Part shown: piece after piece, positions 58,745 to 64,000 of the stretch | How the letters are laid out: each line of letters begins with the position of its first letter | Position numbering within the stretch: position 1 is the stretch's first letter | DNA from: Gammaproteobacteria bacterium HGW-Gammaproteobacteria-13 | GTDB taxonomy: Bacteria; Pseudomonadota; Gammaproteobacteria; Pseudomonadales; Pseudomonadaceae | DNA length: 64,000 bases | Reading direction: 5' to 3' | Assembly: GCA_002840155.1 (NCBI GenBank) | Contig: PGZH01000002.1 | Location: 206,622 to 270,621, forward strand | Program-made: the position numbers and the translations under genes | Notes under the pieces: model-generated | Told to the model about the DNA's origin: nothing | What the model saw: only the letters and a program-made list of their open reading frames with translations | Databases searched by the model: none

Positions 58745-61315
58745 ATGGCTTCCGTTGCCCAACAAGACGTCAATCCATCCATGTCCTCAGTCACTCGCCT
58801 GAGCCTGCCCGTCGAAGGCATGACGTGTGCTTCGTGTGTCGGCCGCGTCGAACGCGCGCTGAAAGAGGTCACCGGCGTGCAGATGGCCTCGGTCAATCTG
58901 GCCACCGAGCGCGCCGACATCACTTTCACGGGGTTGGCCGACCCGCAGGCGGCTGTACACGCCATCGAGAGCGCCGGCTACACCGTTCGCGAAGAGACCA
59001 CCGAGCTCGCGATCGAGGACATGACCTGCGCATCATGTGTGGGCCGGGTTGAGAAGGCGCTCGCAAAAGTCCCTGGCGTGCTTGAGGCCACTGTCAACCT
59101 GGCGACAGAGCGCGCGCGGGTGCGCCACCTTGCCGGTGTCGCCTCCACGGCCGACCTTGAAGCAGCGGTCGAACAGGCGGGTTACAAGTCCCGACGCTTG
59201 TCCGCCGAAACGCCGACTGCGGGCGATCAGGACGCCGAGCGTCGCGAGAGTGAGGCTCGGGCGCTGCGGCGCGATCTGCTTGTTGCATCCATCCTCACCC
59301 TGCCAGTCTTCATCCTTGAGATGGGCTCTCACCTCATTCCCGCCCTGCACCATTGGGTGATGGGGGTCCTGGGTCAGCAGGCGAGCTGGTATATCCAGTT
59401 CGCTCTTGCCACCCTGGTCCTGTTCGGTCCAGGCCTGCGCTTCTTCCGCAAGGGCGTACCGGCGTTGCTGCGCATTGCACCCGACATGAACTCGCTGGTC
59501 TCGCTCGGCACTGCGGCTGCTTACGGCTATTCGGTGGTCGCGACCTTTATCCCCAAAGTACTCCCGCAAGGTACCGCCAACGTTTATTTCGAAGCTGCCG
59601 TGGTCATCGTGACCTTGATCCTGCTCGGACGAACGCTGGAGGCGCGCGCCAAGGGGCGAACGTCGCAGGCGATCAAGCGGCTAATCGGACTTCAGGCCAA
59701 GACCGCGCGCGTCGAGCGCAACGGCGAGACGATCGAAATAGCGCTCGATCAAGTGGCGACAGGTGACGTCGTGCTCGTTCGTCCGGGCGAGAAGATTCCA
59801 GTCGACGGCGAGGTCGTCGAGGGCACCTCTTATGTTGACGAGAGCATGATCACCGGCGAGCCGGTGCCCGTGTCGAAGGGCGCTGGGGCTGAGGTCGTCG
59901 GTGGCACGATCAACAAGACGGGCGCTTTCAGTTTCCGCGTAACCAAGGTCGGCGCGAACACGATGCTCGCGCAGATCATCCGCCTCGTCGAAGAAGCGCA
60001 GGGTTCCAAGTTGCCGATACAGGCGCTGGTCGACAAGGTGACCATGTGGTTCGTCCCGGCGGTGATGGCTGCGGCCGCGCTGACCTTCCTGGTCTGGCTG
60101 ATCTTCGGCCCAGACCCGGCGCTGACTTTCGCGCTTGTGAATGCGGTCGCGGTTCTCATCATCGCCTGCCCTTGCGCCATGGGGCTGGCCACGCCGACCT
60201 CGATCATGGTCGGTACTGGCCGCGCGGCCGAATTCGGCATTCTCTTCCGCAAGGGCGAAGCCTTGCAGTCGCTGCGCGATGTGAGCGTGGTCGCACTCGA
60301 CAAGACCGGCACACTGACCAAAGGACGCCCCGAACTGACCGACCTCGTCCCCGCCGAGGGCTTCGAATACAATGAGGTCTTGGCTCTCGTTGCTGCGGTC
60401 GAAACCCGCTCCGAGCACCCAATCGCAGAAGCGATCGTCGCAGCCGCAAAACAGCGGGACATCACGCTCGCACCCGTCGATGACTTCGATGCAACACCGG
60501 GCTTCGGCGTGTCGGCCAAGGTCGCTGGTCGGACCGTCGCTGTCGGCGCGGACCGGTTCATGACGCAGCTCGGTCTTGATGTATCGAGCTTCCTGCCAAC
60601 TGCCAAGCGTCTTGGCGAGCAAGGCAAGAGTCCGCTCTATGCCGCGATCGACGGCCGCTTGGCGGCGGTTATCGCAGTCGCCGACCCGATCAAGGAAACG
60701 ACGCCCGCGGCGATCAAGGCGCTGCACGCGCTCGGGCTCAAAGTCGCAATGATCACCGGTGACAACGCAGCTACAGCCGCGGCGATTGCCAAGCAGCTCG
60801 GCATCGATGAAGTCGCTGCCGAGGTCTTGCCCGACGGCAAGGTCGCAGCACTGAAGAAGTTCCGGATCAATGGCGCGCGTGTCGCCTTCGTGGGCGACGG
60901 TATCAACGACGCACCGGCACTCGCAGAAGCGGACGTTGGGCTAGCGATCGGAACGGGAACCGATGTGGCGATCGAGGCAGCTGACGTAGTACTGATGTCG
61001 GGCGACCTGCGTGGCGTGCCGAACGCCATCGCGATCAGCCAGGCAACGATCCGCAACATCAAGCAGAACCTGTTCTGGGCCTTCGCATACAACGCCGTGC
61101 TGATTCCGGTCGCAGCGGGCGCGCTCTACCCGGTGAACGGCACGCTGCTTTCACCGATCTTCGCTGCTGCAGCGATGGCCTTCTCCAGTGTCTTCGTGCT
61201 CGGGAATGCACTCCGGCTCAAGCAATTCCGGGCCCCCATGACCGTCGAAACTCGTACCGAGACGCCGATTAGCAGTACGACATCGAACAAACCGCGCCTG
61301 GTGAATAGTCGTTAA
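58745..61315 (+). CDS. copA: Copper-exporting P1B-type ATPase with two HMA domains
   Basis: The 856-residue Cu(I) exporter has two N-terminal HMA domains (metal Cys28/Cys31 in GMTCASC and Cys95/Cys98 in DMTCASC). Eight membrane helices follow, with the CPC motif (Cys475-Pro-Cys477), TGEP, phosphorylation Asp519 in [17 protein letters not shown] and [16 protein letters not shown]. The layout is that of CopA/CueA. Codon use (frequent GTC, TCG, GCG and ATC with little pseudomonad CTG bias) differs from the first ATPase and suggests a separate, possibly alphaproteobacterial, source. A CueR-like operator and AAGGGA site lie upstream. Confidence 0.93.
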   Translation: MASVAQQDVNPSMSSVTRLSLPVEGMTCASCVGRVERALKEVTGVQMASVNLATERADITFTGLADPQAAVHAIESAGYTVREETTELAIEDMTCASCVGRVEKALAKVPGVLEATVNLATERARVRHLAGVASTADLEAAVEQAGYKSRRLSAETPTAGDQDAERRESEARALRRDLLVASILTLPVFILEMGSHLIPALHHWVMGVLGQQASWYIQFALATLVLFGPGLRFFRKGVPALLRIAPDMNSLVSLGTAAAYGYSVVATFIPKVLPQGTANVYFEAAVVIVTLILLGRTLEARAKGRTSQAIKRLIGLQAKTARVERNGETIEIALDQVATGDVVLVRPGEKIPVDGEVVEGTSYVDESMITGEPVPVSKGAGAEVVGGTINKTGAFSFRVTKVGANTMLAQIIRLVEEAQGSKLPIQALVDKVTMWFVPAVMAAAALTFLVWLIFGPDPALTFALVNAVAVLIIACPCAMGLATPTSIMVGTGRAAEFGILFRKGEALQSLRDVSVVALDKTGTLTKGRPELTDLVPAEGFEYNEVLALVAAVETRSEHPIAEAIVAAAKQRDITLAPVDDFDATPGFGVSAKVAGRTVAVGADRFMTQLGLDVSSFLPTAKRLGEQGKSPLYAAIDGRLAAVIAVADPIKETTPAAIKALHALGLKVAMITGDNAATAAAIAKQLGIDEVAAEVLPDGKVAALKKFRINGARVAFVGDGINDAPALAEADVGLAIGTGTDVAIEAADVVLMSGDLRGVPNAIAISQATIRNIKQNLFWAFAYNAVLIPVAAGALYPVNGTLLSPIFAAAAMAFSSVFVLGNALRLKQFRAPMTVETRTETPISSTTSNKPRLVNSR

Positions 61316-61402
61316 TCCCAGGGATCAGAAGCTATGACTGACGAATAAGGAAGTTAACTGGCCGCCACAGATGAAAGGCGGCCAGCCGCTACTGGCAAAT
61401 GC
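61316..61402. other. Short intergenic region
   Basis: These 87 bp separate the convergent copA and YHYH genes. The short dyad GGCGGCC...GGCCGCC-like (around 61361-61386: GGCCGCC and GGCGGCC) could act as a terminator. No gene is visible. Confidence 0.4.
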
Positions 61403-61537
61403 TTAATGGCAGTGGTAATCGCCCGTTTTGTGGTTGCGGTGACAGCCTTTGGAATCCGTACCGCCGCTGTGGGCAAGGGCTGCCACGGAGGTTAAAGCGA
61501 GAACAGCAGCAATCAGGACAGCAGAAAACTTCTTCAT
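61403..61537 (-). CDS. YHYH-type small periplasmic peptide
   Basis: This 44-residue precursor has a signal peptide (MKKFSAVLIAAVLALTSVAA, then LAH) and a tiny His/Cys-rich mature part reading HSGGTDSKGCHRNHKTGDYH then CH. The GGTDSxGCHxNxxTGxYHCH pattern is that of YHYH-domain proteins. The mature peptide could bind a metal; that is inference. AAAGGAG lies 8 nt before the ATG, giving strong support for translation. Confidence 0.82.
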   Translation of the reverse strand: MKKFSAVLIAAVLALTSVAALAHSGGTDSKGCHRNHKTGDYHCH

Positions 61538-61643
61538 GAGGAACTCCTTTTCAGCTTCTTGTTGTGTGTGACTCAAGTCACGCTTGCAAGGTATGGCAAA
61601 AAGCCTGCATTGAGCAAGAAGGCTGCGAAGAGGGAAGCCCTAT

Positions 61644-62369
61644 CTAGCCGAGCGAGCGAATCAGGTGCAGTGCAGCCAGATGCCCAGGGTAGAACCAATA
61701 GCCCCAGCGCTTGACCGGCCAGATTTTGAAATGGCCCGGTCGGCGCAGCAGCCATAGCCCAAGCAGTGGAGCGGCGAAGGCGACGGCTACTATCAGCAGG
61801 GTAAAGGGCTGCAACTCCCACTCCGCGAGCCAGCGGTTGCGACTGTTGGCCATTACGCAAAGTGCGGCGGGCAATAGCCACACAAGACCAGGCCATTGAA
61901 TAGCCAGCAGCAATGCCGCCGGCAGCAGCGTTCCGAAAACGCCGTACATCAGGCGCTCCTGAATCAGCACAGCCACAGCCGCGCCAGTCAGAGCCAGAAC
62001 AAAACCGTCGCGCCCACGATGATGCGCGCCCCAGGCGATAAGCAGGCCCAGCAGCAGTGAGGGCATCACGTTGAGCGTGCTGCTGTCGCTAGAAAGCAGG
62101 CGATAGGGCAACTCCGAGATCACTGCAAACGCAGTCATCCAGCCCAGGTAGCGAACGTTGTTATCGGTATACAACTCGCCGGGGTGCGAGCGTGCGACAT
62201 TGGCGGCGATACCCAGGCAGAACAGTGGAAAGGCTAAGCGCCCGACGATGAACAGCCATTCGGTGTCAGGCCAGATGTAGCGCAGGTGATCCAGCAGCAT
62301 GGTCAGCATCGCCAGCCACTTGATCAGATCCAGGTTGTTGTCGCGCGTATGCAGGCTCACCCGAGCCAC
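61644..62369 (-). CDS. TraX-family membrane protein
   Basis: This 241-residue inner-membrane protein with about seven hydrophobic segments shows TraX family features: LDLIKWLAMLTMLLDHLRYI near the start, GRLAFPLFCLGIAANVARS and a C-terminal WFYPGHLAALHLI. TraX acetylates F-pilin on the F plasmid, but chromosomal homologues are widespread and of unknown role. It starts with GTG at 62369 or at 62360 (GTGA overlap with the yqaA stop). There are no conjugation genes around, so the name indicates family only. Confidence 0.8.
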   Translation of the reverse strand: MARVSLHTRDNNLDLIKWLAMLTMLLDHLRYIWPDTEWLFIVGRLAFPLFCLGIAANVARSHPGELYTDNNVRYLGWMTAFAVISELPYRLLSSDSSTLNVMPSLLLGLLIAWGAHHRGRDGFVLALTGAAVAVLIQERLMYGVFGTLLPAALLLAIQWPGLVWLLPAALCVMANSRNRWLAEWELQPFTLLIVAVAFAAPLLGLWLLRRPGHFKIWPVKRWGYWFYPGHLAALHLIRSLG

Positions 62370-62797
62370 CCAAGCGTCAAGGCAGCTAGCACCAGATAGC
62401 GAGTGGCCTTGGCCAGCGTCACGATCAACAGAAAGCTCCAGAACGGTTCGCGCATAACACCGGCTACCACGGTAAGCGGATCACCAATGATCGGCATCCA
62501 ACTGAGCAGCAGCGACCAGCGACCGAAGCGGTGATAAGCCTGCTGGGCCTTTTCCAGTTTTCCTTCGCTGACGGGAAACCAGCGCTTGTGCCGGTAGTGC
62601 TCGATAGAGCGACCCAGCAGCCAGTTCAGCACCGAGCCCAGCACATTACCCGTGGTGGCCACCGCCAGCAGCGACCAGGCCGCATAGCGGTCAGTCAGCA
62701 GCAACCCGACCAGTACCGCTTCCGACTGCATGGGCAGCAGCGTGGCGGCACCAAAGGCGGCGAGGAATAGGCCGAAATAACCGGATAACTCCCACAT
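62357..62797 (-). CDS. yqaA: YqaA/SNARE-associated inner-membrane protein
   Basis: This 146-residue membrane protein of the YqaA (small DedA-like) family starts MWELSGYFGLFLAAFGAATL. It includes VLVGLLLTDRYAAWSLLAVA, GNVLGSVLNWLLGR and GRWSLLLSWMPIIGDPLTVV, with the GD-P segment typical of the family. Function is unclear; DedA-type proteins are linked to lipid transport and membrane homeostasis. It is 3 nt from nicO and overlaps the TraX gene. Confidence 0.82.
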   Translation of the reverse strand: MWELSGYFGLFLAAFGAATLLPMQSEAVLVGLLLTDRYAAWSLLAVATTGNVLGSVLNWLLGRSIEHYRHKRWFPVSEGKLEKAQQAYHRFGRWSLLLSWMPIIGDPLTVVAGVMREPFWSFLLIVTLAKATRYLVLAALTLGWLG

Positions 62798-62800
62798 CGG

Positions 62801-63928
62801 CTAGGTGTTCAGGCCGACCCAGCCGTGGAAGCCGACGTAAATCCCCACACCAATGATCAGTACGCTGGATAGGTAAGGGGCGCGACGCGCCACAGCACCC
62901 AGCCAGGGCCAACGATTGGATGCCTGGCGAGCGCCGATAGCGGCGGCAGCGCCAACTGTGACCAAAGTGATGGCCAGACCAATGCTGAAGCACAACACCA
63001 GCACGGCTCCCAGCGCGACTTCCTTCACTTGTAGGCAGAGCAGCAGCACGGTGATCGCTGCCGGGCAGGGAATCAGCCCGCCCGTTAGGCCGAACATGAT
63101 GATCTGGCCAGTGGTCACATTGCGGTTGCTGAAGCGCTTGCGGATGTCATTGGCGTGCGCCCGTTCATGGGCATCCTGATAGCCCTCCAGCGACAGCTCC
63201 AGTTTCTCCAGCTCGGCATGCTCATGACCGTGGCTGTGTTCGCGGAACTCCAGGTCATAGTCGTGAGAATGACCGGCATGACCCAGGCTCAAGCGCACAG
63301 TGAAGTCATGGGGCTCAGGGATCTCGACCAGTGACTCCAGGTGGTCACCTCGGTCTACGAACCAGAATTGCTCGGTTCGTCCATCGGGCCGGGTCGCAAG
63401 CAGGCTTACTTCAATAGCCTGCCAGGTATGGCCACTCAAAGTCTTCAGTCGCCAGCGCGGAGGAACGCCTTCTTCGAAGATCGACAGTTCGATACGCCCG
63501 TGCCCGGTATCGATGCTGTGCGTTTCATCGTGGTGGTGATGGTCGTATTGATGATCGTCACCTTCCTCTAAGCGCCACATCTGCTCGCCACGCCAGGTGC
63601 GCCAAAGCATCCACAGGGCGATGGTGATAATGATGGCGGCCGAGGCGAGCTGGAAATACGGCTCGGTGGTTTCGGCATTCAGGTTCTGCCCCAGGTACAT
63701 GCCGGCCATGGCCACCAGCCAGACCACGGCCGTGTGCGAAAGCGTTGCCGCAAGCCCCAGCAGAACGGCCTGCTTCACCGTGCCACGAATGGCCACGATA
63801 AACGCCGCCATCATGGTCTTCGAGTGCCCAGGCTCCAGGCCGTGCAAGGCACCCAGCAGAATGGCGCTGGGGAAGTACAGCCAGGCCTGCGAGGCCCCCT
63901 TTTGCAGCAATTCGGCGAAACTCGACAT
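62801..63928 (-). CDS. Nickel/cobalt efflux protein, NicO/RcnA type
   Basis: This 375-residue membrane exporter of the NicO family has LLGALHGLEPGHSKTMMAAFI near the start. This is the HGLEPGH signature with the metal-binding His residues in the second helix. A large His-rich cytoplasmic loop (about residues 120-140, with DHHHHDETH) and a second His stretch (GHAGHSHDYD) precede the final helices (GLTGGLIPCPAAITVLLLCL). RcnA-type proteins export Ni and Co. The metal range here cannot be read. It begins a three-gene operon with yqaA and the TraX gene. Confidence 0.88.
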   Translation of the reverse strand: MSSFAELLQKGASQAWLYFPSAILLGALHGLEPGHSKTMMAAFIVAIRGTVKQAVLLGLAATLSHTAVVWLVAMAGMYLGQNLNAETTEPYFQLASAAIIITIALWMLWRTWRGEQMWRLEEGDDHQYDHHHHDETHSIDTGHGRIELSIFEEGVPPRWRLKTLSGHTWQAIEVSLLATRPDGRTEQFWFVDRGDHLESLVEIPEPHDFTVRLSLGHAGHSHDYDLEFREHSHGHEHAELEKLELSLEGYQDAHERAHANDIRKRFSNRNVTTGQIIMFGLTGGLIPCPAAITVLLLCLQVKEVALGAVLVLCFSIGLAITLVTVGAAAAIGARQASNRWPWLGAVARRAPYLSSVLIIGVGIYVGFHGWVGLNT

Positions 63929-63937
63929 GGGAGGGGC

Positions 63938-64000
63938 CTAGAGGTACTTGGTGATTTGCTTGAAGTCTTCGAGTGAAGCGCGCTCGCCTACCGCAAGTGC
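63938..64000 (-). CDS. Partial CDS, C-terminal end only
   Basis: The frame open to the window edge ends ALAVGERASLEDFKQITKYL followed by TAG, 9 nt upstream of nicO. It is the C-terminus of a gene on the same strand as nicO. The short ending (ITKYL) would suit a CsoR/RcnR-type metal repressor, a common partner of RcnA, but 20 residues are too few to decide. Confidence 0.5.
   Translation of the reverse strand, partial: ALAVGERASLEDFKQITKYL

Noticed and set aside
40169-61400. CRISPR array, tRNA-linked att site, IS element or integrase in the accessory region
   Set aside because: I looked for repeated spacers, tRNA-like folds, transposase motifs and tyrosine-recombinase signatures and saw none.
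61644-62369. TraX as evidence of a conjugative element
   Set aside because: Chromosomal TraX-family proteins are common and no other transfer gene is present.

Overview
The window looks like a Pseudomonas chromosome. The left 40 kb follows the gene order familiar from pseudomonads: rpmGB, radC, coaBC, dut, algC, argB, pyrE, crc, rph, yicC, gmk, rpoZ, spoT, ridA, a complete nuo operon, oxyR and recG. It includes lineage markers such as crc, the long form of AlgC and the fused NuoCD. Gene order and families are read from the sequence; no database search was possible.

Region 1 (1-18 kb) carries housekeeping genes. They cover ribosomal proteins L33 and L28, a peptide-type binding protein, CoA synthesis, dUTPase, phosphomannomutase/phosphoglucomutase, arginine and pyrimidine synthesis, catabolite repression control, RNA processing and (p)ppGpp metabolism. 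RadC here appears to lack one JAMM histidine. Region 2 (18.9-33.9 kb) is nuoA-B-CD-E-F-G-H-I-J-K-L-M-N on the minus strand, encoding respiratory complex I with many 4-nt overlaps. Region 3 (34-40 kb) holds oxyR, recG, an HDOD protein and two small conserved proteins.

Region 4 starts near 40.02 kb, where an approximately 140-bp inverted-repeat element marks a switch to an AT-richer accessory region. No integrase, transposase or tRNA is visible. It contains: an OmpR-like regulator with a degenerate receiver domain (40.4 kb); a two-gene winged-helix/SF2-helicase operon divergent from an R-M controller (C-protein)-like gene, with a C-box-like dyad over the operon's -10 (41.9-44.2 kb), a candidate uncharacterised defence module; a truncated RHH antitoxin and an orphan ParS/MbcA-type antitoxin (44.5-44.9 kb); a sterol-desaturase family protein; a four-gene copR-copS-small protein-araC operon; a copper-defence set (His/Met-rich periplasmic protein, two CopI-like cupredoxins, DUF2933 protein, YHS/HMBD copper P-type ATPase, CopZ); a minus-strand ietA-ietS (AAA ATPase plus subtilase) pair, known as a toxin-antitoxin and anti-phage system; an AbiEi-like DUF6088 gene with a perfect 9-bp operator dyad around a TATAAT box; and a second copper ATPase with two HMA domains and a different codon style.

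The right end (61.4-64 kb) has a small YHYH-type periplasmic peptide and a minus-strand operon of a NicO/RcnA-type nickel/cobalt exporter, a YqaA-like membrane protein and a TraX-family protein.

Functionally, the accessory region combines copper sensing (CopRS and two CueR-type operators), copper binding and export with stress and defence modules. This is the usual content of a metal-resistance/defence island inserted into a conserved neighbourhood.
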